In this document: positions 1 to 8,643 of the stretch, in pieces
Layout: the number at the start of each line of letters is the position of its first letter
How positions within the stretch are numbered: position 1 is the stretch's first letter
From: Bacteroidota bacterium
Lineage (GTDB): Bacteria > Bacteroidota > Bacteroidia > Cytophagales > Cyclobacteriaceae
NCBI GenBank assembly: GCA_016191555.1
Contig: JACPVX010000037.1
Coordinates: 116,638 to 180,637, forward strand
DNA: 64,000 nucleotides
Direction: 5' to 3'
Notes under the pieces: model-generated
Database searches by the model: none
Told to the model about the DNA's origin: nothing
The model's input: only the letters and a program-made list of their open reading frames with translations
Translations under genes and position numbers: made by a program

Positions 1-83
1 GAAAACAGTTTCTGCCGTTCAACATCTTCTTTACAAATTACTCGTCATGACCACTTGTTACAACTCGTGACAAACCATTGGGT

Positions 84-91
84 TACGTTTG
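84..91 (+). promoter_or_regulatory. Possible Bacteroidota -7 promoter element
   Basis: TACGTTTG is an exact match to the Bacteroidota -7 consensus TAnnTTTG and lies 33 bases before the first start codon at 125. The nearest upstream TTG (55-57) is 26 bases away, longer than the usual 19-21, so the -33 part is weak. Nothing else is recognised in bases 1-124. Confidence 0.35.
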
Positions 92-124
92 TGTTCTTTC
101 TTGCGAACAAAAACATAACCATCT

Positions 125-475
125 ATGAACCAAAAAACCTTTGTACTTCTCGCAATCTCCAGCCTCTTTTCGGCTTGTAGCTCCGTTTTTTCTGTGACTA
201 GTATCGCTGCCAATGAAAGCTTTGTGTTGGGAAACAATGCTCACGGATACTTTAATGTCAAGCTCAAGAATCTTTCTGCACATCCCATAACGGTGTATCA
301 GAAGACCCTTACTGATAGTATCCATTCATTTTCAGTAATCAAGTCAAAAGAAACGGTGCACGTCTATGCCGATAAAAACACGGCACTGATTATTGAAAAC
401 AAATCCGAGGACCCAGCAAGTGTAAAACTGGATTTGGGCGGAGATGTTAAATTATCCATGGGCTATAAAAACTAA
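125..475 (+). CDS. Small putative lipoprotein, function unknown
   Basis: Protein of 116 residues starting at ATG 125. The N-terminus is a lipoprotein-type signal peptide: a short polar start, a hydrophobic stretch and a lipobox ending LFSAC, so Cys18 would be lipidated and the protein anchored in a membrane facing the periplasm or surface. The rest alternates polar and hydrophobic residues as in a small beta-sandwich (for example VKLKNLSAHPITVY). No catalytic motif is visible. The gene lies 19 bases before a second small exported protein with a comparable layout (KIKNTSILPKKVTLIS), so the two may be co-transcribed and distantly related. I do not recognise the family; the exported nature is well supported, the role is not. 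Confidence 0.7.
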   Translation: MNQKTFVLLAISSLFSACSSVFSVTSIAANESFVLGNNAHGYFNVKLKNLSAHPITVYQKTLTDSIHSFSVIKSKETVHVYADKNTALIIENKSEDPASVKLDLGGDVKLSMGYKN

Positions 476-494
476 ACTTAAACTAAATTATATA

Positions 495-833
495 ATGAAA
501 ACTAAATCATTCTTCACACTGATCTTAATCTTTGCTGTTATAGCATGCTACTCACAAAGTACTGAACCAATTAAATTCAAGATTAAGAACACCTCCATTC
601 TCCCTAAGAAAGTAACACTCATTTCCTATACACCTGGGGATAACGGAAATGGAACTCAGGGCTATTGGATATGGCCGGGTGGCACGAAAGAACTGTCTTT
701 TAAGGTTGGGACAAAACTTTTTCTTGCCAACCAAAAGGAAGTAAACACTGTTATGAGTGGTAACAGCATTGAAAATGGGAAGCCGTATTTAATTGTAAAA
801 AAGGAAGACCAGGATAAAACCTTTATACTTTAA
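495..833 (+). CDS. Small exported protein, function unknown
   Basis: Protein of 112 residues. I chose ATG 495, which gives a clean signal peptide (MKTKSFFTLILIFAVIACYS); the reading frame is open further upstream but that extension would put polar residues before the signal. The IAC triplet could act as a lipobox (Cys18), or the protein could be cleaved after YSQS. The mature part is predicted to be mostly beta strands and carries a YWIWPGG segment. It follows the lipoprotein at 125-475 closely and is probably in the same operon. Its 3' end overlaps the convergent small membrane gene by 11 bases. No known family is recognised. Confidence 0.65.
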   Translation: MKTKSFFTLILIFAVIACYSQSTEPIKFKIKNTSILPKKVTLISYTPGDNGNGTQGYWIWPGGTKELSFKVGTKLFLANQKEVNTVMSGNSIENGKPYLIVKKEDQDKTFIL

Positions 834-1026
834 CGCCCAACAACCGGAAGGGCAACATCAAAATAGTGCCGATTAACTTAAACACCGCTTCGAGGGTAAA
901 ACCAACAATGCGAAAGGGCAGTAGAAGAAGCCAGATCAGTGGAAAGAAAATCAATATGAAAAGCGCCAGTGGCCAGCAAAGCACAAAAAGCAAACACCAA
1001 AGCACGAGAGTAAGTAGCGTTTTCAT
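823..1026 (-). CDS. Small membrane protein, function unknown
   Basis: Protein of 67 residues read from ATG 1026; a TTG three codons upstream (1035) is possible but less likely. It is nearly all hydrophobic, with two or three transmembrane segments (roughly residues 4-24, 26-40 and 45-60) separated by short loops holding Pro, Arg and Lys. The repeated LLPFRxxG phrase (LLLPFRIVGF and LMLPFRLLGV) suggests an internal duplication of a membrane hairpin. It is convergent with, and overlaps by 11 bases, the exported protein ending at 833. Short proteins of this composition are common in Bacteroidota but uncharacterised. Confidence 0.6.
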   Translation of the reverse strand: MKTLLTLVLWCLLFVLCWPLALFILIFFPLIWLLLLPFRIVGFTLEAVFKLIGTILMLPFRLLGVKV

Positions 1027-1046
1027 CTGGTTCAATTTTTAATCAG

Positions 1047-1079
1047 AGGTGTCAGACACATTCAACGTGTTTGGCACCT
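1047..1079. repeat. Palindromic element, copy 1
   Basis: Imperfect inverted repeat: a 13-base arm starting AGGTGTCAGACAC, a 7-base loop and a 13-base arm GTGTTTGGCACCT. The two differences between arms are compatible with G-U pairs. A diverged copy lies at 1296-1327. It sits in the 316-base gap 1027-1342. Confidence 0.65.
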
Positions 1080-1198
1080 AGGTCAATTACTTGCAAAATA
1101 GCTGCCAATAATTAAATCCATTATTTCAATGCGCTGTGCACCTATTCCTTTGGGATGTGTTGCAGTTTTGAACAGTGCAGTGCACAGAATGGAACATC

Positions 1199-1252
1199 CT
1201 GACGCTTCGATTAGTATTCGATATACTGACGCTTCGGTCAGTATCCAATAAA
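1199..1252. repeat. 27-bp tandem duplication with an embedded hairpin
   Basis: Two adjacent 27-base copies (1199-1225 and 1226-1252) both begin CTGACGCTTCG and then diverge slightly. The second copy together with the end of the first forms a perfect 8-bp hairpin, ATACTGAC-GCTTCG-GTCAGTAT (1223-1244). It lies in a gene-free gap with no other recognisable content apart from the palindromic pair flanking it. Confidence 0.6.
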
Positions 1253-1295
1253 ATTACCTGAATGACATTTTTGGGATTAACTTGCTTTCGTAAAT

Positions 1296-1327
1296 GGTGC
1301 CAGACATATTGAAAATGTTACGACACT
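1296..1327. repeat. Palindromic element, copy 2 (diverged)
   Basis: Begins GGTGCCAGACAT and matches the element at 1047-1079 at about 22 of 33 aligned bases. Its own stem is weaker, suggesting decay. It ends 15 bases before the oxidoreductase start codon, so it lies in the 5' leader or promoter zone of that gene. Confidence 0.45.
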
Positions 1328-1342
1328 TAAATTGCAATACCC

Positions 1343-2341
1343 ATGAACAAAACCATTCGCTGGGGCATACTCGGCTGCGGAAAGATTGCCCGAAAATTTG
1401 CCAGCGATTTAGCGCTGGTGAAGCAAGCGGAGTTGTATGCAGTAGCTGCCCGCTCAACTGAAACCGCCTCATCTTTTGCGGAAGAATTCCGCGCGACAAA
1501 AGCATACCCCTCGTATCAAGAATTAGTAGCCGACAAGGATGTTGATGTTATTTACATTGCTACACCGCATGCACTACATTACGAGCATGTCATGCTCTGC
1601 CTGCAACACAAAAAAGCTGTGCTTTGCGAAAAAGCGTTTGCCATGAATGCATCACAAGCAAAGGAAATGATTGCCTTGGCGCGATCACAAAATCTGTTTT
1701 TGATGGAAGCATTTTGGACGCGGTTTCTGCCGCATTATGTAAAAGTGAAAGAACTCATTCGCGAACAGAAAATTGGGACAATTCAATATGTTCACGCAGA
1801 GTTTGGATTTAAACCATCAGAACCTATTGCGCCTCGAATCTATGATCTCAATTTAGGAGGAGGTTCGCTACTCGATATCGGTGTTTATCCTATTTTTCTG
1901 GCGTTGGATTTATTGGGCGCTCCTGATGAAATTTTCGCCAATGGATTTTTCGCTTCCACCGGTGCGGATGAACAATGTGCGATGCAATTTCGCTATCGCC
2001 ATGGTGCCACCGCTCAACTATTTTCCAGCTTTCAATCAAACCTTGCCACCGGAGCTGATATTGTGGGAGACCGAGGAAGATTACGGCTCACACATCGCTT
2101 TCATGGCCCCACTACGGAACTCGAGTTTTACCCATCCACGGTCGACACACGAGAAGTAATTCCGTTTGAATCAGCAAAAGGTTTTGGTTATGAATATGAG
2201 GCACAACATGTAACGGATTGTTTGTTGAACAGTCTCACAGAAAGCCCGCTCCGGAAATTAGATGATACACTTTTGCTAATGGAAACACTCGATCGCATCC
2301 GCGAAAAAATAGAGCTCCACTATCCGGCCGACAGCGCATAA
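1343..2341 (+). CDS. Gfo/Idh/MocA family oxidoreductase
   Basis: Protein of 332 residues, the usual length for this NAD(P)-dependent sugar, inositol or dihydrodiol dehydrogenase family. The Rossmann fold opens with WGILGCGKIARKFASDL (GxGxxA signature). The conserved EKAFAMN segment (equivalent to the EKP motif, with Lys as the catalytic or cofactor-contacting residue) is near residue 96. The C-terminal alpha/beta domain includes GGGSLLDIGVYP, the region that supplies the substrate-binding Asp and, in classical members, a His (here Tyr-Pro, as in the trans-1,2-dihydrobenzene-1,2-diol dehydrogenase-like branch). It is a soluble cytoplasmic enzyme; the substrate cannot be read from sequence. It stands alone and is closed by a strong terminator shared with the convergent gene. 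Confidence 0.88.
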   Translation: MNKTIRWGILGCGKIARKFASDLALVKQAELYAVAARSTETASSFAEEFRATKAYPSYQELVADKDVDVIYIATPHALHYEHVMLCLQHKKAVLCEKAFAMNASQAKEMIALARSQNLFLMEAFWTRFLPHYVKVKELIREQKIGTIQYVHAEFGFKPSEPIAPRIYDLNLGGGSLLDIGVYPIFLALDLLGAPDEIFANGFFASTGADEQCAMQFRYRHGATAQLFSSFQSNLATGADIVGDRGRLRLTHRFHGPTTELEFYPSTVDTREVIPFESAKGFGYEYEAQHVTDCLLNSLTESPLRKLDDTLLLMETLDRIREKIELHYPADSA

Positions 2342-2372
2342 AAAAACCCGGGCGATTACGCTCGGGTTTTTT
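2341..2372. terminator. Bidirectional Rho-independent terminator
   Basis: AAAAAACCCGGGCG, loop ATTA, then CGCTCGGGTTTTTT: a 14-bp stem with one G-T pair and a T-run on both strands. It lies between the convergent genes ending at 2341 (+) and 2395 (-) and can serve both. Confidence 0.9.
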
Positions 2373-2394
2373 GTTAATAATAATACGCAACCTA

Positions 2395-5300
2395 CTAAGG
2401 CTCTCTCTTGAACTCTTCAAAGGTTTTAAGAATGAGCGGTTGCAAAGCTCCATCTTTTGATTTGAAGCCGGTGATCTTTGGTAAGTTTTTATCCTTGATC
2501 TTTTTGAACTCGGCCTTGCTTTCGGTAAAGCGAGATTCAATGGCTTCTAAGTTTGAAAGCTCGGCTTGATTTGGCTTATAATAACTATCAGCCACTTTCG
2601 CGTAAAGTTCTGCCATCTTCTCACGCAATTGAGGTTCGGCAGCGCCTACATAATTGTCTCCTTTCGTTACAACTAATTTTTCTTTCAAACCATTCAGGTC
2701 TTTAATAAAAGGCTCAGCAATCTTCTTGCCTTGCGCATTTGCCACCTTTACTTCTTCAGAAATTTTAATGTACTCATCCAGCGTGTAAACCATGTATGCC
2801 AATTCTTCGGCCATGTTAAACAACTTTTTGGTTGCTTCTTCTTGCGCTTTGCGATCAGCCAAAGAAACCTCCGATTTCGGATCGTATTGTACAACCAAAT
2901 CATTGGTGTAGGTTTCCTTTCCTTTCTGAATAATTACTTTATAAGTTCCAGCGGGCACACGAGGCGATGTGAATCCACCAAACGCAAATGTTTTGGCGGC
3001 CGCCATCTTAGGTGGCTTAGTGTTGTAATTCCACTCTACTACGTTGATACCTTTTGATTTGCCTGGACCTAATTCAGTAATTTTATTTCCATTGGCATCC
3101 TGAATTTCTAATGACATTTTACCAAGTGTGTGGCGTTTTTTCAAGTAGTACATAATCTTGGCTGCACGACTTGGGTTTTCACCTACAAATTGGGTTTCAG
3201 TACTACCACCACCAAAGCCATTCGATTCAGAAATTGAAGTTGGCTTCATGGTAAAGAAGTGAAGATCTTTATTCATGTTTTCTTCAGTGAGTTGACGTAA
3301 CGGGCTGATGTCATCCAAAATGATGATACCTCTTCCGTGGGTAGCCACCACTAAATCGTTGGTCTTCTTATGCAACTCAATGAAGTGAACATTAGCAGCA
3401 GGCATGTTGTTGGTAAACTTGTACCAGTTTTTGCCTCCGTTTAAAGTAATGTACAAACCAAACTCAGTTCCTAAGAACAACAAGTTTTCGTTTTCATAAT
3501 CTTCTTGAATGTTGCGCGCAAAACCATAAATCTCAGGTGTTACGATTGACTTCCACGTAGCACCAAAGTCAGTTGTCTTGTACACATAAGTGTTCTTGTC
3601 TCCGGTTTGATATCCCGTGAAAACGGCATAGGCATTTCCTTTACCAAATACACTGGCTTCAATATGATACACCAAAGTGTTTTTAGGAAGACCCGGCACA
3701 TTGGCTACCACGTTGGTCCACGTCTTGCCTCCATCTTTTGTGATTTGCAAATTACCATCATCAGTACCCGCCCACACAATGTTTTCATCCAAAGGTGATT
3801 CTGCGATGGTGAATACTGTGCAATGATTTTCTGCACCTGAGTTATCACGTGAAAGTCCACCTGAGTCTTCTTGATTTTGTTTGCTTGGATCGTTGGTGGT
3901 TAGATCGGGTGAAATTTTCACCCAAGTCTCGCCCATGTCCTCAGAGCGATGCACAAATTGGCTACCCATGTAAAAACGATCAGGCTTGTGCGCACTGATG
4001 GCCATCGCAGCATTCCAGTTGAAGCGAAGCTTTGGATCACCCTTTCCCGCTAACGGCTGAACTGTTTTAGCCTGGTCTTTGGCCACATCAAAACGCCAAA
4101 CGTTTTCGGCACCTTGCATCTCCGAGTAAATCAACTTTTTAGTAGGATGCGCATATACGCGGTAACCATCACCTACACCAACGCGCTTCCAATCGCGAGC
4201 CTCTACACCACCGGGTGATTGCGAAGGACCAAACCAGCAACCATTGTCTTGCAGTCCACCGTATACGTTGTAAGGCTCTTCGTTATCCACACTTACGTGA
4301 TAGAATTGACATACCGGCATGTTTTCCACCATCTCTAAAGTGGTTCCACCATCCCATGAGCGATAAATACCTCCATCGGTAGCGGCAAACATCCTGTCAG
4401 AATTTTTAATGTCAAATACAATGTCATGCACATCTGAGTGATTAGGCCCAAGGTTTTTAAAAGTTTTGCCACCATCACGTGAGATGGAGCCAAGTAAACC
4501 TGCTTTCACTACTACATCCGGATTGCGAGGATCTACTTCAATGCGTGAGAAATAAAACGGACGAACCACAATTCCGAAATCATTATTCAATTGCTTCCAG
4601 CTTGCACCCGCATCATCGCTTCTATATAAACCTTTGTCTTTATCTTCTTTGGATTCAATGACAGTATAAAGAATGTTTGTATTGGATGGAGCAACGGCAA
4701 TAGCCAAGCGACCGAGCGCTCCTTTGGGGAAGCCATTGTGAATTTTTGCGAATGTCTTACCACCATCAGTTGATTTGTACAATGCACTGCTCTCTCCACC
4801 CGAGCTAAACGACCAAGGCTGTCTTCTGAATTCCCAGAAACTTGCGTAGACGATATTTGGATCTTTCGGATCGAGCGTCAAATCGCTGCAACCCGTTTTT
4901 TGATTGACATAGAGAATTTTGTTCCAGGTTGCACCACCATCTGTTGTTTTGTAGAGGCCGCGCTCTTCGCTGTCATTCCAAAGTGGTCCGAGTACCGCCA
5001 CATAAATTTCGTTGGGATTTTTAGGATTTACCTGAACACCAGCAATGCGCTCCGATTTCTCGAAACCTATTTTTTTCCAGTTGGTTCCGCCATCAACAGT
5101 TTTATACAAACCATCACCAACGGAAACACTATTGCGAGTCCATGTTTCTCCGGTGCCCACCCAGATCACATTGTCAGGATTGGATGGATCGATTTCTACA
5201 GCACCAATCGATTGGCAGTAGTCGTCAAAAATAGGATTGAACGTAGCGCCACCATTGCTACTTTTCCATACACCGCCACCGGCAGTGCCTGCAAAAATCA

Positions 5301-5478
5301 CACGATCATTGGTAGGGTGAAGTTCGATGTCAGTAATACGGCCGCTCATCAATGCGGGGCCGATGTGTCGGGCTCTTAAATCGCCAAACAATTCTTTGCC
5401 TTTCGTAACTGCATCCTGACTAAATGCAGAGGAAACGCTCAGAAAAAGAGAAGCGACAATCAGATAGTGTTTCTTCAT
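2395..5478 (-). CDS. VPS10/sortilin-like BNR-repeat exported protein
   Basis: Protein of 1027 residues with a Sec signal peptide (MKKHYLIVASLFLSVSSAFS), so exported. Residues about 25-720 carry at least nine Asp-box (BNR) repeats of the type GLYKTTDGGATWNKI, ALYKSTDGGKTFAKI and LQITKDGGKTWTNV, which form a beta-propeller of the sortilin/VPS10 or glycosidase-like class. The last 300 residues contain a beta-sandwich-like stretch (MSLEIQDANGNKITELGPG) and a helical tail. Large proteins of this design are frequent in Bacteroidota and are usually annotated as glycosyl hydrolase or VPS10 domain proteins, without proven activity. I see no defined catalytic site and no T9SS sorting domain at the C-terminus. 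The gene is downstream of, and separated by a terminator from, the LolA-like gene. Confidence 0.85.
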   Translation of the reverse strand: MKKHYLIVASLFLSVSSAFSQDAVTKGKELFGDLRARHIGPALMSGRITDIELHPTNDRVIFAGTAGGGVWKSSNGGATFNPIFDDYCQSIGAVEIDPSNPDNVIWVGTGETWTRNSVSVGDGLYKTVDGGTNWKKIGFEKSERIAGVQVNPKNPNEIYVAVLGPLWNDSEERGLYKTTDGGATWNKILYVNQKTGCSDLTLDPKDPNIVYASFWEFRRQPWSFSSGGESSALYKSTDGGKTFAKIHNGFPKGALGRLAIAVAPSNTNILYTVIESKEDKDKGLYRSDDAGASWKQLNNDFGIVVRPFYFSRIEVDPRNPDVVVKAGLLGSISRDGGKTFKNLGPNHSDVHDIVFDIKNSDRMFAATDGGIYRSWDGGTTLEMVENMPVCQFYHVSVDNEEPYNVYGGLQDNGCWFGPSQSPGGVEARDWKRVGVGDGYRVYAHPTKKLIYSEMQGAENVWRFDVAKDQAKTVQPLAGKGDPKLRFNWNAAMAISAHKPDRFYMGSQFVHRSEDMGETWVKISPDLTTNDPSKQNQEDSGGLSRDNSGAENHCTVFTIAESPLDENIVWAGTDDGNLQITKDGGKTWTNVVANVPGLPKNTLVYHIEASVFGKGNAYAVFTGYQTGDKNTYVYKTTDFGATWKSIVTPEIYGFARNIQEDYENENLLFLGTEFGLYITLNGGKNWYKFTNNMPAANVHFIELHKKTNDLVVATHGRGIIILDDISPLRQLTEENMNKDLHFFTMKPTSISESNGFGGGSTETQFVGENPSRAAKIMYYLKKRHTLGKMSLEIQDANGNKITELGPGKSKGINVVEWNYNTKPPKMAAAKTFAFGGFTSPRVPAGTYKVIIQKGKETYTNDLVVQYDPKSEVSLADRKAQEEATKKLFNMAEELAYMVYTLDEYIKISEEVKVANAQGKKIAEPFIKDLNGLKEKLVVTKGDNYVGAAEPQLREKMAELYAKVADSYYKPNQAELSNLEAIESRFTESKAEFKKIKDKNLPKITGFKSKDGALQPLILKTFEEFKREP

Positions 5479-5513
5479 GTTTCGTATTTTAAATTGAATG
5501 AACTCGGTATAAA

Positions 5514-5549
5514 AAAAGAATACTTCAAGGGTTGTTGAAGTATTCTTTT
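5514..5549 (-). terminator. Rho-independent terminator after the LolA-like gene
   Basis: AAAGAATACTTCAA and TTGAAGTATTCTTT form a 14-bp perfect stem around a GGGTTG loop, and the minus strand continues into a T-run. It lies 16 bases past the stop codon at 5565, so the LolA-like gene and the BNR protein gene are probably separate transcripts. Confidence 0.88.
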
Positions 5550-5564
5550 ATGCTGCTGTTTTGA

Positions 5565-6314
5565 TTAGTTACCTTCTGGGTAAGTGAAAAGTTTATCGTC
5601 CACTTTTGGATTTACTTCTACACTAGTTATCGTGAGGGGTTGGCTTCCTCCGCCCTTTACGCCTTGAGCCATAGAGAAGGGAACCAATAGACCTCCTGCA
5701 TCTTGATAATCGCTCATTTTATTTTGTGCGATTTGACCTTTGGCAGGGCCTGACTTTATTTCAGATTCTGACATCAGCGGAACGAAATTTTCTGCATCAA
5801 AATAGTAGAATACTACATTGTCAGTTTCTACTCCATCCACCTTAATTGGCTTTTTGGTTAGCTTGATTTTGAATGTCTCAGTTCCATCCACTGTTTCTTT
5901 ACCAAGTAATTCTACTTTGTAACCTTTTTCCTTGTAATTCAAAAATGGATCTGGAAACTCGCCAATTTCTTTTTTGAAATTTTCAGTTGCCTCGGCATCG
6001 CTCTTTTCAGCTTTCATATTCATGAAGTTGTGCGACCAAAGGGTTTTGCCATCATACACACCTTGCATAACATCTTTGCCTTGAAAAGTAATTTTAGTTG
6101 CTTGGCGACCGTCTTTCAACTGAATAATCTCTAATGGTATTTCCATACCACCCTGATTCACCTTTGCAGACATTTTAAAGCCTTGCACTGCCTTCCATTT
6201 TGCTATACCACCTGTATTCTCAAAATACTTGGCAATAATTTCATCTGCCGTTTGAGCCTGCACCATTAAAGCGCTCGCAAATGCGATGACTGAAAAAATC
6301 AATTTACGTTTCAT
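5565..6314 (-). CDS. LolA/LolB-fold exported protein
   Basis: Protein of 249 residues with a signal peptide (MKRKLIFSVIAFASALMVQA). The opening QTADEIIAKYFENTGGIAKWKAVQGFKM and the run of antiparallel strands that follow (KVNQGGMEIPLEIIQLKDG, VYDGKTLWSHNF, VFYYFDAENFVPLMSES) match the outer membrane lipoprotein-sorting-protein-like group, which shares the LolA fold: a hydrophobic half-barrel for acyl chains. It is not the housekeeping LolA, and proteins of this branch are usually annotated only by fold. It probably acts in the periplasm as a lipid or lipoprotein binding factor. It is a single gene with its own terminator. Confidence 0.75.
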   Translation of the reverse strand: MKRKLIFSVIAFASALMVQAQTADEIIAKYFENTGGIAKWKAVQGFKMSAKVNQGGMEIPLEIIQLKDGRQATKITFQGKDVMQGVYDGKTLWSHNFMNMKAEKSDAEATENFKKEIGEFPDPFLNYKEKGYKVELLGKETVDGTETFKIKLTKKPIKVDGVETDNVVFYYFDAENFVPLMSESEIKSGPAKGQIAQNKMSDYQDAGGLLVPFSMAQGVKGGGSQPLTITSVEVNPKVDDKLFTYPEGN

Positions 6315-6489
6315 GTGTTTGGGTTAAAGTTGTTGTTTTTGATTTGGATATTGAGACGTTTAAGCCTGCAATTAGTTGCAGCTATAGGTCTAAAATTACA
6401 GTTTAATTTCTGTTGATCACAAGGTAAAGTGAACCAATTGACCTGATTTGACCTTACTTGATTACTTTTACCGTTTAATTGTGGACAAG

Positions 6490-8562
6490 ATGTTTATAAA
6501 CCGCCTACTCATAGCCCTTTGTTTAATCTCCTGTGGCGCTACTTCGCAAGTTCTTAAACCTGCAAAATGGAGTTATTCTGCTCCTAAATCGGTTCAAGTA
6601 GGACAGGAAATTGAATTGATTTTTAAAGCTACCATCGATAAAAACTGGTATTTGTATTCGTCTGAATTTGTTTGCGATGGCCCAACGCAAACTTCGTTTA
6701 CTTTCACTCCTCATCCGAGCTACGAATTGGTTGGTAAATTGATTCCAATCAAACCTCTTGATAAACATGATGACATTTTTGAATGCGACCTGAAAATATT
6801 TAAAGGCACCGGAGAGTTTAGGCAAAAAGTAAAAGTGCTAAGTGCTCCGCTAAAAATCGAAGGCACTTATGAATACCAAGTTTGTACCGATTTAACCGGC
6901 CAATGTGTTCCGGGTGATGGTGAGTTTTCTTTTACCAAAATAAAGGTTATCGGCAAAAGTACCCTCGTACCGGAAAGCAAACCGGACGAGAGCGAGCAAA
7001 AACCCGAAGAAGAAAAAGTGCAAACCGAGAGCAATAATCAACCAACGTCAGCTATTGCAGTTTCATCACCTCAACAATGGCCTCCGATAACAGGTCCGGT
7101 ACTAGATCCTTCATTAAAACAAGACGCCAATCAAAATCAATCTCTTTGGGGATTTTTCATTTTAGCATTTATAGCGGGTTTAGCCGCGCTACTTACTCCC
7201 TGCGTCTTCCCGATGATCCCAATGACAGTGAGTTTCTTCACGGGGCGTGGCACCAAGTTTCAAGCGCTGATTTATGGCTTATCCATTATTTTTATTTATA
7301 CAATCATTGGTGCAGTACTGGCACCATTGATGGGACCTGAAACGGCCAACCATCTTTCCACCGAGTGGATTCCGAATTTGATTTTCTTCGCGGTGTTTAT
7401 TGTTTTCGGATTATCTTTTCTGGGCTTGTTTGAAATTACGTTGCCTAATAGGTTTATCAACAAAGTAGATCAGCAGGCAGAAAAAGGAGGATTGGGCGGT
7501 GTATTTTTCATGGCCTTTACGCTCGTACTCGTTTCATTTTCTTGCACAGGCCCTTTGGTGGGTAGTATTCTGGTTTCATCAGCTGGTGGTGAGGTAATCA
7601 AACCGATTGTAGGCATGTTTGGATTTGCGCTAGCATTCGCTATTCCATTTACACTCTTTGCTTTTTTTCCTGGGTGGTTGAAGTCGCTTCCAAAATCCGG
7701 AGGGTGGCTCAACACCATTAAAGTTGTGTTAGGCTTTATTGAAATTGCACTCGCCTTTAAATTTTTGAGCATTGCCGATCAGGCATTTCACTGGCGCATT
7801 TTAGATCGTGAAATAAATCTGGCCATTTGGATCGTGATCACGGCATTGATTGGTATCTACCTGATGAAAGGATTTCGTATGCCGGGCGATACAGGCAAAG
7901 ATGCAGAAGATAAAACAATCAGTGTATTGCGCGTTTCAATGGCAATCGCTGTGTTTACCTTTTTGGTCTATCTTATTCCGGGCATGTGGGGTGCACCGCT
8001 GAAATCATTAGCCGGTTATCTTCCTCCAGTTTCTACCCACGACTTTGATTTGATTTCGGCCGCTAAAAAAGAGAAGGCAACAGAAATTTGTGATGCTCCC
8101 AAATTTGCTGAATTTCTGCATTTGCCGCACGGCATCAACGGTTATTTTGATTACAAGCAGGCGATGATGTGTGCACGTCAGCAAAACAAACCACTCTTCA
8201 TTGACTTCACTGGCCATGGCTGCACAAACTGTCGCGAAATGGAAGCGCGTGTGTGGAGTGACCCTCAAGTATTACAGCGATTAAAAAATGATTTTGTAGT
8301 AGTTGCCTTGTATGTCGATGATAAAACGGTGCTACCTGAAAACGAATGGTACACGTCCACCTACGATAACAAAGTGAAGAAAACCATCGGCAAACAAAAT
8401 GCGGATTTACAAATAGCCAAATTGAACAACAACGCGCAGCCGTTTTATGTAATTGTGGGTTTAGATGAACATGTATTGGTAGCTCCCAAAACATATGATC
8501 TCAAAGCTGAAAACTTCGTGAAGTTTTTAGAAAGTGGCAAGGCAAGGTTTAAAGGGCTGTGA
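6490..8562 (+). CDS. dsbD: DsbD-family thiol:disulfide interchange protein
   Basis: Protein of 690 residues. I chose ATG 6490, which yields a signal peptide (MFINRLLIALCLISCGATSQ); a TTG at 6448 would only add a poor leader. Three modules follow the DsbD plan. The N-terminal periplasmic domain holds the Cys132/Cys139 pair. About eight membrane helices (residues 225-510) hold Cys238 in TPCVFPMIPM and Cys352 in FSCTGPLVG. The C-terminal thioredoxin domain has Cys578-Thr-Asn-Cys581 in FTGHGCTNCREME. The protein passes electrons from cytoplasmic thioredoxin through the membrane to periplasmic thiol proteins and cytochrome c assembly. An acidic, Gln-rich linker (residues about 165-210) joins the first domain to the membrane part. 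All six redox cysteines are present, so it should be active. Confidence 0.93.
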   Translation: MFINRLLIALCLISCGATSQVLKPAKWSYSAPKSVQVGQEIELIFKATIDKNWYLYSSEFVCDGPTQTSFTFTPHPSYELVGKLIPIKPLDKHDDIFECDLKIFKGTGEFRQKVKVLSAPLKIEGTYEYQVCTDLTGQCVPGDGEFSFTKIKVIGKSTLVPESKPDESEQKPEEEKVQTESNNQPTSAIAVSSPQQWPPITGPVLDPSLKQDANQNQSLWGFFILAFIAGLAALLTPCVFPMIPMTVSFFTGRGTKFQALIYGLSIIFIYTIIGAVLAPLMGPETANHLSTEWIPNLIFFAVFIVFGLSFLGLFEITLPNRFINKVDQQAEKGGLGGVFFMAFTLVLVSFSCTGPLVGSILVSSAGGEVIKPIVGMFGFALAFAIPFTLFAFFPGWLKSLPKSGGWLNTIKVVLGFIEIALAFKFLSIADQAFHWRILDREINLAIWIVITALIGIYLMKGFRMPGDTGKDAEDKTISVLRVSMAIAVFTFLVYLIPGMWGAPLKSLAGYLPPVSTHDFDLISAAKKEKATEICDAPKFAEFLHLPHGINGYFDYKQAMMCARQQNKPLFIDFTGHGCTNCREMEARVWSDPQVLQRLKNDFVVVALYVDDKTVLPENEWYTSTYDNKVKKTIGKQNADLQIAKLNNNAQPFYVIVGLDEHVLVAPKTYDLKAENFVKFLESGKARFKGL

Positions 8563-8643
8563 GAGGCTTCAGACAAAGAGATTTCGGTTGTTCTTTTTTT
8601 AGCCTTAACTTACAGTCGATTCATTGATTAATTACAAAAAACT

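Noticed and set aside
4900..5379. Open frame of 159 codons on the plus strand
   Set aside because: Antisense to the BNR-repeat protein; its length follows from the repeat composition, and no domain is visible.
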